Assembly (NCBI GenBank): GCA_037962975.1
Contig: CM075672.1
Span: 131,674,001 to 131,738,000 of the forward strand
DNA from: Clitoria ternatea
Taxonomy: Eukaryota; Streptophyta; Magnoliopsida; Fabales; Fabaceae
DNA: 64,000 nucleotides
Reading direction: 5' to 3'
The position numbers and the translations under genes are program-made. This document shows positions 33,873-46,559 of the stretch, one piece after another (position 1 is the stretch's first letter; every line of letters starts with the position of its first letter). The notes under the pieces were generated by a model, which was not told where the DNA came from, did not search any database, and saw nothing but the letters and a program-made list of their open reading frames with translations.

Positions 33873-35931
33873 TTTCAACCACTAAATTCATTTTTTAAGT
33901 TTATACGTTAAGATCTATAAATGTTAAATTGTTTAACTAACCATTAAAATTTTCCAGCAGCAATAAAAATCTATTCTCAGTCATAAGCACTCATTTTAAA
34001 ATATTTTAGACCCCTAAAAATATAATCAATACCACAAGCCATCAATTTGAACCAAGAACACACATTATTAAACAAGTTCATGCACATAGTTACAACAAAA
34101 AAAATTTTCAGCAACAAAATTCACAAGTTAGTAACCTTCATAATTTAAAATCTTAAAATTTAAAGGAAGTAACAAAACCATAGTGCGCTATAATACCACT
34201 TAAAGATCTCATTTTTTCCAAAGGATTTTCAAGATTAAATTATAAGAATCATGATCTTTAAGAGAGTATTAAGATATAAGTGCTAAGGGATACTTATATC
34301 TCACCATGCATGCATTATTTTATGGATCTAAAATAAGCCATGTACTCCCCCCTTACCACCAAAGTTTCACCATTCTAAGAAAGGTGACAAGGACTCCAAA
34401 GCTTGCTTCTAGACCTTCATGGCTTGCTTCATCAAGGAGAATGAAATGGATGCTTGGAGGATGGTGGATCATGTGAATGATGGTGGTGGAAGAGAAAGGA
34501 AAATGTTGTTGTTTGGTGGAGAAAGAAGAAGAAGGTTTAATCTTGGGAGGTGGTAGCTTGTATTTTAGAGGTTAGGAAGGGTGGTGCGATGGTTTGGGAT
34601 GAATAATTATGGATGGATGATGTGTTTAAGATGAAGGAAGTATATGAAAAATGGAGAAGAGGGTTGCTAGGATTTTTTCTAAGTTAGAAGAAAGGAGCAA
34701 AACAAAGAGAACAAAGCATGGTTTGCCAAAGTGACAAGTTTTGCATGGACTTCCCTTGCTCTCCAAGGAGCTCTATGACCAAGAGAGTGGAATGAGAGGT
34801 GTCACACAAGTTTCATGCAAGTGTTAGGTGTCACATGCAGTTGATGGTGAGGTGGTGAAAGGCCTTGCATGGTCTAAACAAGTGGCAAGGTGGTGGTGTG
34901 ATTTAATTGGTCAATTTCCATGCACAGGCTGATGTGTCAAGTGTAGATATAGTAGCTTGCTCATGGATTTAAGAGACATTCTAGGCCAAATTTAGAAATG
35001 GGAAAAACACAAAAATTGTGTAACTTTTTGTTATATTTAATTTGGTGTATGTCACAAAAACATCCATTAAGAAATGAGTTAGTTATTGCCCACATACAAA
35101 AGGGGTGCAGGGCTGTGATGGGACTTTTGTTCTTTGCAAAGATTGGTTTTCTGGGCCAACTTGGTAAGGATTTGGGCTTCATGTTCTGCATCAAAGTTAT
35201 ATAGAATTGAGTTAAGAAAACTTTGGTGGAAGAATTATTCAATTTCATGGTCATATGAGAGAGACTTTGGTGAAAAATACTAAGCCTAGTGCAAGCTGTT
35301 GCTGGAAAAACGTTAACTAATGTAGTATTTTAAATTCTGGGATTTATAGGATTAGAATTGGCCTTTATGGTCAACAAATAAGTTGTAGATAATTTCAATA
35401 TGGATATTTTGGGACAAGAGAGACTTAAATCTAATATCAGGAGAGGAAATTATACCTAAACTACATACAGATGTGCATTTTGGCTTACCAGGGTAACTTA
35501 AATTTAATGTTTTTGGGCTTAGGGGGTTGGAAATGGGCATTGGGCTCTTCATAAAAATTGTTAGGGATGATATAAGGAATGTCTTAAGATAAAAATGATC
35601 GACTCAAGTCCCTTTTCTTGGTCCAGACCGGGGGAGTTACACAGTTAATAACTTAAATAAAATACTTAAATATTTATATTAGATCACTTAATGTCTTATT
35701 TTATAAATCTCTGTTATTATGAGTATTATCAAACACATTATTATTAATATCTCAATCATCTCTATTACTCATATAATTGAAGTAAGGGTATTTGCCTTAC
35801 ATCCATAAAATCTTTTTAAAACATAACATATAAGCAAGTCGGCCGTAGCCCAGTCATCAACACACATAAAATCATCACGAAATAAAAACAACTGTCCCCA
35901 AAAACCTTACACAAAAATGAGTGTTGTTACA
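33873..35931 (-). repeat. 3' LTR of element A, proximal part
   Basis: Read on the minus strand it starts TGTAACAACACTCATTTTTG at 35931, directly after the polypurine tract, and continues to the CACTA target site. Together with 18242-20455 it makes one ~4.27 kb LTR. No coding sequence or palindrome array was found in it. Confidence 0.82.
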
Positions 35932-35946
35932 CTCTCCCCTCCTTTT
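35932..35946 (-). other. polypurine tract of element A
   Basis: On the minus strand AAAAGGAGGGGAGAG lies directly before the TG of the 3' LTR and 20 bp after the pol stop codon. Confidence 0.85.
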
Positions 35947-35966
35947 AGAAATTTCGTCATGAAATT

Positions 35967-38949
35967 TCACCTAGTGTTAGCAAACAAATGATGATAAAGA
36001 GTTCGCATCTTTTCCTCAAGCTCCCACGTAGCGTCTCCTTCGTTGGACTGACTCCAAAATACCTTTACCAAGGATACGTCCTTCCCACTTAATTACTTTA
36101 GACGACTATCTACAATCTTTACTGGTACTGCCTTATAGGTAAGGTTCTCCTTAAGGTCGAGTTGGTCAGGTTTCAGGATATGATCAGAATGTGGTACATA
36201 TTTTTGGAGTTAGGAAACATGAAAAACATTATGAAGGTTGGACAGTTCAGAAGGTAGGGTGATGCGATAAGCACTTGGCCTGATTCTTTCAAGAATTTGG
36301 TATGGTCCTATATACTTGAGACTCAACTTGTTTGTCTTCAGAGCTCTTCCCACTCCTATCACAGGAGTAACTCACAGAAAAACATGATATCCTTCCTCAA
36401 ACTCGAGACGCTTATCGTATTAGCTTTTCTGATGGTCTTAGGAAGTATTCATCACTGCTTGAATTTCCTTGATTTGTTCTGTGGTCTTCTGGATGACCTC
36501 TGGCCAATCCCCTGTCTCGAACCAACACAAGGGTGTGCGACACTTTCTTCCATACAGAGCTTCGTTCGGTGCCATTCCAATGCTAGCATGATAACTATAT
36601 TTGTAGGTGAATTCCACAAGCGGTAGATACTCCTGCCAACTCCCACCGTGTTCAAGCATGCACATCCTTAGAAGATCCTTAAGAGTCCTAATGGTACACT
36701 TAGACTGACCATTAGTTTGAGGGTGATATGTTGAACTTAGCTTTAACCGAGTTCCCAGCTTGGTGTAAGCTTTCCTAGAAATGTGAAGTGAAGCGGGGAT
36801 CTCGATCGGATACGATGGCAGATGGTACTCCATGTAGTCTAACTATCTCCCTGATGTAGATCTATGTGAGCTTGTCTAGAGAATACATCATAATAACCGG
36901 GATGAAGTACGTAGTCTTTGTAAGTCAATCCACAACTACCTAAATTGCATCACATCCAGCTAGAGTTCTTGGGAGACCAGATACAAAATCCATGGTAATC
37001 TCGTCCCACTTCTATTCAGGAATCTCCAAGGGTTCAAGAGTCCTATACAGTCGTTGCTGCTCTACTTTTGTCTTCTGACAAGTCAATCATTTACTAACAT
37101 AATCAGTAATGTCCCTCTTCATTCCCTGCCACCAGAACACTTTCCTCAGGTCTTGGTACATCTTTGTTGCCCTTGGGTGTACACTGTACTTGCTTTTGTG
37201 AGCCTCATCGAGGATAGATCTTCTTAATTCAGCATTCTCGGGTAAGCATAACCTTTCATGACATTTGATCACTCCCTGTTTATCTCGTATAAATTCTCTA
37301 GGCTTTGATTTCTCGAGCTGCTTCTGTAGGGTCTCATCCATCAACTGGGCTTCCTTAACCTAATTCAAAAACTCATTGGAGACTTTTAACATCCCAACCA
37401 TCAGACTTCTTGCTCTAGGTGACACAACAAGATTCAAATTGTAGAACTGCCTCACTAGCTCAAGCTCCTTAGTCATTATGTAGGATAAATACAATGTTTT
37501 CCTATTGAGCGCATCAGCTACTACGTTTGCTTTACCCAGATGATAGTGAAGCTTGAAGTCATAATCTTTAATAAACTCTATCCATTGTCATTGCCTCATG
37601 TTCAGCTCTTTCTGATCGAGGAGATACTTCAAACTCTTGTGATCGCTGAAAACCTCGAACTTAGTCCCATACAGATAGTGCCTCTAGATCTTCAAGGCGA
37701 AAACAACCGCGGCTAACTCCAAGTCATGCGTAGGGTAATTTACTTCATGGGGTCTCAATTAACGAGATACGAATGCCACTATTCTCCTTTCTTGCATCAG
37801 CATACATCCCAGCCCCTATCCAGATGCATCATAATATACCTCATATAATTTAGCAGGATTGGGTAAAATCAGAACTGGTGCGCTAGTCAGCTTCTTTCTA
37901 AGCTCCAGGAAATTGTCCTTGCATTTGTCGCTCCATACAAAGGGTTGATCTTTACGAGTTAATTTGGTCAAAGGGGAAGCTATCCAAGAGAAGTTTTTGA
38001 TAAACCTGCGATAATAGCCGGCGAGACCCAAGAAACTACGGATTTTTGTTACGCTCTTCGGCCTTTCCTACTATAATACTGTCTCAATCTTGGAGGGATC
38101 TACTGCTATACCTTCTGCTGAAATAACATTACCCAAGAACGACACCTCTCTTAGCTAGAACTCATACTTGGACAACTATGTGTATAAGTTCCTTGCATGT
38201 AACATATTCAGAACAGTCCTAAGATGCTCTTCATGCTCTTCATCACTCTTGGAGTAAACCAAAATATCATTGATGAATACGACCACGAATTTGTCAAGAT
38301 ACGGGTGAAAGATATAGTTCATATAATCCATGAAAACAGTGGGTGCGTTCTTGATTCCAAAAGGCATGATAAGATACTCGTAGTGACCATAGCGAGTCCG
38401 AAATGCTGTCTTAGGAATGTCTTCCTTCTTCACTCAAATTTGGTAGTAGCCGGATCTCAAATCAATCTTAGAGAAAACGACTACTCCTCGTAGTTGATCC
38501 ATCAAATCATCAATGCGTGGAAGAGGATACCAATTCTTGATTGTGACTTTATTCAGCTGATGGTAGTCTACACACAAATGCATAGTGCCGTCCTTCTTCT
38601 TTACTAACAATATTGGAGCTCCCCATGGCGAAATGCTGTGTTGAATCATTCCTTTCTCCATAAGTTCTTTGATTTTCTTCTTAAGTTCCTCTAATTCCTT
38701 TGGCGACATTCGATACGGAGCAATGGAGATTGGACCAGTACTGGGTAGAATATCGATGTTAAACTCGATTTCTCTTTCTGGCGTTATCCCAGGTATATCC
38801 TCCGGAAAAACCTCAAGGAATTCTCAAACAACCAGGAGCTGATCAGGTTGTAACTTCTTCTCACACTTAATGCTAGCAAGAACCATAAACACTCGCACTC
38901 CTGATTGGAACGGAGTCACCTCCTGAGTAAAAACAACAGACTCAGACTT
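35967..38949 (-). pseudogene. element A pol, C-terminal part (RT, RNase H, integrase, chromodomain)
   Basis: RT at 38709-38176 has HSISPWGAPILLVKKKDGT, the FSKIDLRSGYYQI motif and YLIMPFGIKNAP. The palm motif is FINDILVYS: the first catalytic Asp is Asn (codon 38271-38269). RNase H follows near 38031-37600. Integrase has its zinc-binding region at 37344-37087 (HKSKYSVHPRATKMYQDLR), the catalytic segments ITMDFVSGLP and VSDRDPRF, and the C-terminal part 36833-36438 (YHPQTNGQSKCTIRTLKDLL). A chromodomain-type end (KVFWSQSNEGDATWELEEKM) precedes the stop at 35969-35967. Scattered stops (many TAG/TGA) show that it is inactive. It is separated from gag-protease by the solo LTR at 38955-43073. Confidence 0.88.
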
Positions 38950-38954
38950 CCCGA

Positions 38955-41900
38955 TGTAACATCCCAAATTTCATATAAATGATTAAATATGAAGGATAAA
39001 TACTAAATAATTATATGTGGGTAAATTAATATCCCAAAATGTTGAAAATAATTAAATTAAGATTTTTGGTGATTATTCATAATTTATTGAGGCTTTTGAG
39101 CTGAAATTTTACCTGATTAAAATATGAGTGTCTGGCCAAGTATCTCCGATTGAGGTGCTATTAGTCAGGGCTGTTAAGAATATTATTGGGAGTCTAAATA
39201 TGTATTCAGAATAATTTTTAGATAATGTATTAAGCCTGAACAGAGGTCCTGTTTGTTGTAAAACGGTAAATTTTAATGAGAGGGGTAAAATTAAAAACAC
39301 AAACCCACTTTACTCTCTTCACTCTCACACTGCCTCTGTTTCCATAAGATAAAAACGTTATTTTCTTTTTTTTCTTCCATTCTCTTCATCTCTTTTCCTC
39401 TCTAAACCTAAGCAAAGATTGGTGCCATTTTCCTCTCCTATTATCATTTTTCCCAATGGCAAAGGAAGAGCTTGAAGCTTGGAATCCCTTCTCATTCTTC
39501 TCTCAATTTCATCGCCCTCCATCCCTCTCTTGGAAGCCCACTTTTTCTTCTCTTGAGGTAAGCTTCTTGTCATTTTTCAAGAGCATGAATCCTAGGTTTT
39601 GGGTTTTTAATGTTTGGGTGAGCATTTAATGTATATGGGTTGTTGGGAGAAGCATTAACCATGGAAACCCTAAGGTGAAGTATTATAAATATGACATTTA
39701 TGAGGGTTGTTAAGGGCACATGAAATTAATGCTTGGAATGGTGGAAAATAATGATTCTTTATGATGTTGTTGGATTTTTAATGGAACCCTAACTATGGGA
39801 AAATTAGGGAAAGTGATGAATGTTGATTTAATAATATGATTTGAGAGGAAATATGTGGTATTTGAATGATGGGTATAAGAGAATATGTTAGGTGAATATT
39901 TATTAACAATGGTAGAAAGCATTGATGGTGGTAGATGGCCATTAATGGTGATTGATGGCTATTGGTGTATGGCCCCTTTGATGGAAGAGATTATAAATGC
40001 ATAATAATGATACTTGAAAGCCTAACCTATGGTGGTTGTGGTGAAATTACTGAAATAGACATAGTTTAATAATGAAAGTGTTGAATGCACCAAGTACTAA
40101 ACTAGAATATGTAAGTCTTGGTGACTTTGAGTTGAAAATAATTATGTGGTGTCTTGTGAAATGTAGGACCCATTCTGAACGACGAGGCGGGAATGTCGTA
40201 TTGCTTGGAATTCTTCTCTTGAGGTAGGAGAAGAGTTTTATATTCTAAATGTATGGATTGAGTAATGTTTGATTGTCATATGTGACAATATGCATGTTTG
40301 CCTTACTTGTATGGTAATGACAATTTGAGATTGTTAAATATAATGATGATTGTGCTTGGCAATGTGTTTTGTGTATTTGGAATGTTTATGGTGAGCTAAA
40401 TGAAGATGTTAAATGGCTTGGCTAGTGTTATGCCTTGATATGATGTGGTTATGTCTATATTCACCATAAATATAGAATGGTCATTCTTGATGATGGATGG
40501 AAATGAATATGGATGATTAGCATGCCTTGGTTTATTGATGATTGATTATGAGTATTAATGATGAAAATTGTATAGCCATTATGATTGATACAAGATGAAC
40601 TTGTATTGTGATTTATGAAAGTGTTGTGATGCTACATTGAAAATGTATAACAATGGCAATGACTAATTGAAATAAAATCCACCAAGAGTTTGAGTGGTGA
40701 TGTTGATGATGATGATGATGGTTGATGAGTGGCATGATTAGGATGCATAGTTGTAAGAATACATATGATTGGCATTTTCATTGCATCCATGGCATATTAC
40801 ATAGCTTCCGGTGTTGGAATGTTAGGGGATTCCCCCGGTTGGCCCAATGGGAGGGCGGCTTCATGTACAAGCATTCTTATTTTCCCCTGTGACTCGGTGT
40901 GTAAGTCACGAAGCTGCCCATGTATAGCTATAGGGAGCTGCATGTGGTTGACCCTTGTGGGGGGTGGCTCTTTGAGGAACAAGTGTCCCTAATAATCCTC
41001 CAGATCATAGCTGCCATGGTAAGAATCATGGTTGGCCCGTAACACCTTTATATTGATTATGGTGTATGCTGCGGTCATGGTGAAAATGGGCAGGTGTTGC
41101 AAGATGGGCAATGCAGTTTGATGCCTGTAAAACATAATGATATACATGCAATTTGATGATAAGTGTACACATTTTACTACTCCAGTAGGGGTATGGTTAT
41201 ATGATCATGCTTGAGTCCCACAACTTGTTGTTTATTTCCCATAGTCGGATCCACAATTGTTAATTTACTTTGTTATGCATGTTCATTAGCTTAAGGGCAT
41301 TTGCATATAGTAAGGAGGTATGCCAAAGGTGATGAGAAATGGTGATGGTTGTGATTGGGTGAGAAAATACCTAAAGATAACATAAAGGATATGAATACAA
41401 AGAAATATATTGTGTATGGTGATGATATGTGTGATAGCCCAATATGTTGAAGGACTTGATTGTGTGTATGCTCATATACTTTGTTATGATCCATAGGGAT
41501 GATTTAGTTATATGTATAATAGTGTGATAATGATAATTGAAATAATGAATGATATATGTTGATGCAAAGTATACATGATATTGAATGCATATGCACTTAA
41601 TCACATGGTATTCATATTCATCTTTTGGAATGTATGACTCACTCTCCCATGTTGTCCACTTTTAGCTTTGTGATACAGGACATTCTTGGGGTGAGGTGCA
41701 TCTCCTTTTGAAGTGTATTTTGATGGTGGAGGTATATAGTTGTATAGGAAGTGCCATGGCCGGCAAATCATTGATTTTGTATAGCACATGGCGGTGATAT
41801 ATGCTTATTATGTATCTAGATTGATGAATGTTGATTTTGAAGGTCATAGGTTAAAATTGAACCTTAGATGTATGTCTAATTTTTAAGTATGACCTAAACA

Positions 41901-43073
41901 ATGCATGATGATAATTATGATGCTAGAACTAATGCCTAAATGATGAATGGATGATGTGAATTCATGATTTATAATGCTTTATGTTGCATATGTGAAGTTA
42001 AGGTTTCATGTTTATGCAAATTTAAGGAACCAATAGGGTCAAATTGAGTTTTATGTAATTTTGATGGCATGTAATGGTCCCAATAGTTTAAGTGTATGAT
42101 TTGTGATTTGTAGAAACTGGAATAGGCTAATTCCATTGAGAATTGACCCCTGAGTTGCATCAAAATGCCTCAAAATGGGACAAACACATTTATGTGCATA
42201 AGTCTCCCGTTTTTAGAAATTTTTGAGTACGTCCAAATGCTATGCGTCACAAATAATGTATTTTAGCAAGTGTCAAAATTTGGTGGCAATTGGAATTGAT
42301 ATGAAAAAGTTAGGGGGTTAAAAGTTCAAAAATGTGACTTTTTCTGCATAAAATGGTCTGTGCTGTCATGAATCAATTCACACACTGCTGTGAATCGATT
42401 CAAAGCTCTCTGGTTTTATTGTGCATTTTTGCAGGAACGTGTGAATCGGTTCACACTAAAAAATGAATCGATTCAAGCCTCTGCCCCTAAAAATCTCATA
42501 CGCATGAGTCGATTCCCTTCCCATATGAATCGATTCATCTAGTTGAAATAGGAAGCTCTGCACCTCTAGCCCACGTGAATTGATTCACCCTTTATGGGAA
42601 TCAATTCTCTCTCTCCTATTTCAACTATTTTGTGGTATCAGCCATGCATGAATCGATTCACCTGGGGCCTGAATCAATTCATGGCCCTGTTATTGCATAC
42701 TTCCATTAATTTTTATACATGTTGGTATCCTTGGCTCATGTTATGGTTATATAACAATTTGCATATATAATTGGCATATTTTAAGGATCAAATGAGGGTA
42801 TTCTTGGACATTCTTTCACATCCATTGGTATGCTTCAAATCACTTATATCTTCCGCATTTCCTTGTTGATAATCATGAGATTGATTGTCCAAGGATCACT
42901 CTTGAATTAATTTATCCACCTTCTCATATCTTCATATATGAGATAGGTTATTTAAATTGTCTGGGGTTACTTGTTAAAGATTTACTTCGCGAATGCTTTC
43001 TTTTCCTAAATTGTTTTCCTTTCTAAATCGTGAATAATTTTCCCTAATTTTTATTGACCTTCGGGTCGTCTCA
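38955..43073 (+). repeat. solo LTR, family B (copy 2)
   Basis: Begins TGTAACATCCCAAATTTC and ends GGGTCGTCTCA. Flanks are CCCGA (38950-38954) and CCTGA (43074-43078), a 5-bp duplication with one change. Length 4119 bp. It is homologous to the solo LTR at 21611 through most of its length, with shared phrases such as TAGTCAGGGCTGT, the CCTGTGACTCGGTGT block and the end region. It lies in element A pol between protease and RT. Its palindrome array (42369-42681) uses a motif unlike that of copy 1. Confidence 0.9.
42369..42681. repeat. array of five palindrome pairs in solo LTR B2
   Basis: Ten variants of the 12-bp palindrome TGAATCGATTCA start at 42369/42391, 42442/42464, 42505/42526, 42576/42597 and 42649/42670. 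Spacing within pairs is 22, 22, 21, 21 and 21 bp; pair starts are 73, 63, 71 and 73 bp apart. The array ends 392 bp before the LTR end, the same place as the CGCTCAAGCG array in copy 1. Confidence 0.88.
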
Positions 43074-44556
43074 CCTGAGCTAAGAGGGTTCAAGTGTCAC
43101 GACTGCATAGGATATAGACTTACTGTGGCAGTCAATTAGAACATGATTAGTAGCAAGCCAATCCATTCCCAAAACAATATCCAAGTCAATCAGAGGAAAA
43201 CAGATCAGGTCCACCTGATAGGACCTTCCATCAATAGTGATGTGGCAATTCATACATACAACATAAGAACTTGTGGGTTCATTAGCAGCAGTAATAACAA
43301 GCATTTTACCAGATAAAAGAGTCAATGGTAAATTCAAATGCTTCATACAATCTTCATATATGAATGAATGAGTGGCTCCAGAATCAAATAGCATATTCAG
43401 AAGTACCTTTCCTATAAAGCATGTACCTTGCACCAGGTCATTCTCTTGCGCAACCTCTGCTCCATTCATGGTGAAGACTCTAGCATTGCCTCCACCCCTA
43501 CCCACTGCAACATTCCATGGCCCTTGTTGAGTATTACCACCGCCTTGATGATTCAAATTTGCCACTCTAGGATTATTAACTGATGCACTAGCAGCTGGTC
43601 CTCCATTTCCATGACCTGCAAGATATCCTATCTGACCCCAAACTTCCCTTTTCAGGTAGTGTAGGTTTTTCTCAGGACAGATGATACTCTTGTGCCTTGT
43701 CTTCCCATAGCTGTAACAAGTCAAGTTCCTCTTATAGCAGTCCTTAAGAAGGTGGGGTCCTCCACACTCATAGCACCTCATAGGTGGCTGGTCGCTTTGG
43801 GTTCTTGTGAATCCACTAGGTTTGCTGAAATTCAGTCGGGAATAAGGCTTACCTAACCTAAAATCTTTCTAGGATCATTTATTGATGGCACGTCGCTCCG
43901 ACCCATAACTAGAAGTTCCCTTTGATTTCTGTGCTAATGTACGCTCATAGATACAACACTTGTCCACCAGAGTAGTGAACTGAGTAATTTGCTAACAGCA
44001 AATCGCCTAACGGATGTCCTGACATAGCCCTCCTTCAAACTTAGCACATCGAGACGCCTCACTCATCTGGGTGTAGTAAGGACAACACCTAGCCAACTCG
44101 TCAAACTTCACTATGTATTCCCCAACTGACATAAATCCTTGCCTCAGATTGAAGAACTCCTGCTTCTTCTACCTCTAGATGTCTTTAGGAAAATACTTAG
44201 CCAGGAACTCGGTCTTAAATTTCTCCCAAGTAATCTCAACTCCATCAGCAGTCATCCTCACCCTTGCATGAGTCCACTAGTGCTCAGCCTCTCCAACTAG
44301 CATGAAGGTAGCACAGACTACCCTGTCGTTGTCCCCACACTGCATAGCTATAAAGATTTTCTCCATCTGCTCGATCCACAGCTGAGCTCCCTCAGGGTCA
44401 AAACCTCCCTTAAATTGTGCAGGGTGGTTCTTCTGGAAGTCAACAAGTCCTTGATCGTCTCAGCGGGGCTTGGGGAGCATTCGCCTCCTAACATTCCAGA
44501 GCTGCTACCATCCTATCCAGCAGAGCATTCAACATTGCGTTGTTTCGGTACGCCAT
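43074..44556 (-). pseudogene. element A gag and protease
   Basis: ATG 44556 (MAYRNNAMLNALLDRM). The gag core reads PAQFKGGFDPEGAQLWIEQM, ITWEKFKTEFLAKYFPKDI and QGFMSVGEYIVKFDELARC, matching the retrotransposon gag domain (PF03732). Two zinc knuckles follow near 43775-43680: CYECGGPHLLKDC (one residue short of CX2CX4HX4C) and a second in which the second Cys is Tyr (CYSYGKTRHKSIIC). Protease has the LFDSGATHSF active site. The frame is open from 43781 to 43080 but the gag part carries several TAG/TGA stops. The solo LTR interrupts pol just after the protease. Confidence 0.87.
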
Positions 44557-44734
44557 AATGACTAAAGAAAAGAAAAGCTCAACAGAAATTCAACAAGTTT
44601 CCCTTATTGGAATGATCTATATACACAGACAAACAATCAAATTCTACTGAGCGAGTATACATACCTCACAAACAACTCTTTTGAGTACGAGGCAACCTTA
44701 GCGGTCCATACCCCAAGTTTAAAGAATCGACCAT
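44557..44734 (-). other. leader of element A between primer site and gag
   Basis: Short noncoding leader; nothing further recognised. Confidence 0.5.
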
Positions 44735-44746
44735 CCTCTGATACCA
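44735..44746 (-). other. primer-binding site (tRNA-Met type) of element A
   Basis: On the minus strand TGGTATCAGAGG lies six bases after the 5' LTR end. TGGTATCAGAG is complementary to the 3' end of plant initiator tRNA-Met, the usual primer of this lineage. Confidence 0.88.
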
Positions 44747-44752
44747 CCAATA

Positions 44753-46201
44753 TGACACCCTCGATTAACTAGGACATATTCCCACACTAGAACGTCCTAC
44801 TTAATTAAGAAGTCACTAAAAATAGGACATTTTTATTGGTGATCATCAACACACGATTTCGGATAAGTTTATCACATAGATTGATTCTTTTAAACATAAG
44901 TGTACTTAAAAGAGTACGGGGCTCACAGGCTCCCAACAACTACTGCAAAATAACAACATAATAAAAGTGTCGAGTCTACACGATCTTGACGCAAACAGAA
45001 AATATACACAGTCAACGCTTCCAATCTGACATTCTTTATTGTAGGTATTCCAAATCCTGCCCACGTTCGCCTTGTCCTTCAGCTGATGATCACAAGAAGG
45101 GAAAACAACACACAACAATAAAAGGGGTAAGTACAAAGTTCTCAGCCCATAACATATACATACAAGGGTGGCTTAAATATTTTAAAATTATAGAATAGAT
45201 TACACATGACATACTTTAGAATAACTGTACAAACTTCACATACATAAAGATCAAGGACAATCAGAAGCTTAGTCATGCAATTATGATATGCTATGCATGT
45301 GTTAAATTCAATTTATTGTTCATTTAAATTTATTACCAATATGCAATGGGGCCCAACTTCAACCGATAAATCTTACATATCAATATCCATGTGCAAACCA
45401 ATCCTACCTTATCCTACCTACACAACTAGAATGACCGGAGCTTTCCTTGTTCTGGTTTTCACAAATAGGTAAGGACTCGCAGTCCAATCATCATAATGGC
45501 CAATCACACATCTCAACAGAACGGGCACTCCACGGGCATAGAAAATCTTGCCTTTTGTCAAAGTATACTAGATTTTGCCATGGGTAGTCCAGCGACGAGC
45601 GTGAATCTGATGCCACTTGGGATTCCCGCCTCCGATATACTCCCTAAACTGCCCTCAGGTATCGAGGCATGGCAGATTCTTCAGTGTACCCATCACTACA
45701 TGCTCTAGGGGATTATCCCAATATCCCTCCTTAGCTCCAATTACAATATGTCATGTGCTTATCTTTATTACTAGGGTGCCTGAGTATTAGACGGAACCTA
45801 ACTCACTTAGCATATTTGTCCTTAAAGCGTGTAAAGTATATAAGCTATAGATCTTTTCATGTAGTAGGTACTATGAATCACGGTATAAATACTACTCAAT
45901 TTGTTTTACTAGAAATATCAAGGTTAAATGGGTCTTGTAAGGAATTTCTCTAGTATGAAAATATTCAATTTATTTGTAAGTTTATAATAGATACCTAACT
46001 AAAACAGAGTAACTTATCTCAACTATGTTTCTTAAAATATGAACTTAAGGAAAATTAAGTTTTTCTTTTAAGAGGAATTCAAGGACAAGTATATGTTTCT
46101 TGATCTCAATCACTTACTAAGGTCGTTTTGTCATATTGGCTTATGTTGAACGAATTAAATTGATTTTTACTTTCAAAAATTTTTCATAAATCCTGAGATA
46201 A
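44753..46201 (-). repeat. 5' LTR of element A, part within the nested stack
   Basis: In plus-strand reading it starts TGACACCCTCGATTAACTAG and matches 18242-19687. It is cut at 46201/46202 by the minus-strand Ogre-like element. The GATAA at 46197-46201 is the expected left target-site duplication. The rest of this LTR must lie beyond the right edge of the window. Confidence 0.85.
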
Positions 46202-46559
46202 TGTCCCGACTGGATGATCGCGGCGGTGCGGCCGACCCTCGTAACAGGAAAAAGATAAAGAACCGGGAGTCGCCACCAATGTTTTTATCCACAGGAAAAA
46301 CATTGGGAAAAAACTAAGTTTAGTAAAGCACTGGTTAAAAAAAGGATGAGATTCGAGTTCGGGAGTCGGTTACGAGTAGGGAAGGTATTAGCACCCTACG
46401 TCGCCTGTTAAAAAAATAGTACCAAGATTGAAAGCACTCGACATGAATAGCCTTATAAAAATGTGTTATTTCTTTCTCTTTTTATTATTGTATTTTTTTG
46501 TGTTTTAAAAGAACAGAGGGAACAAAACTGAGCCAACATGAAGCGACGAAGCAAGGTCA

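Larger units (their letters stand above)
18242..46201 (-). mobile_element. element A: Tekay/Del-type chromovirus (Ty3/gypsy), heavily nested
   Basis: A minus-strand LTR retrotransposon: 5' LTR from 44753 (right end beyond the nested insertion at 46202), tRNA-Met primer site 44735-44746, gag from 44556, pol to 35967, polypurine tract 35932-35946 and 3' LTR 35931 to 18242. The RT-RNase H-integrase order with a C-terminal chromodomain defines a chromovirus. The long LTR (~4.27 kb without insertions) and its integrase/chromodomain end fit the Tekay/Del lineage. LTR pieces 18242-19687 and 44753-46201 align end to end with about 5% mismatch in the first 75 bases. It hosts a CACTA element, a solo LTR and an Ogre-like element. 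Confidence 0.85.

Noticed and set aside
35598..35645. A second LTR start (minus-strand TGTAACTCCCCCGGTCTGG near 35641)
   Set aside because: It resembles LTR starts but lies within the element A 3' LTR, whose TG at 35931 is fixed by the adjoining polypurine tract. No target duplication or end partner was found.
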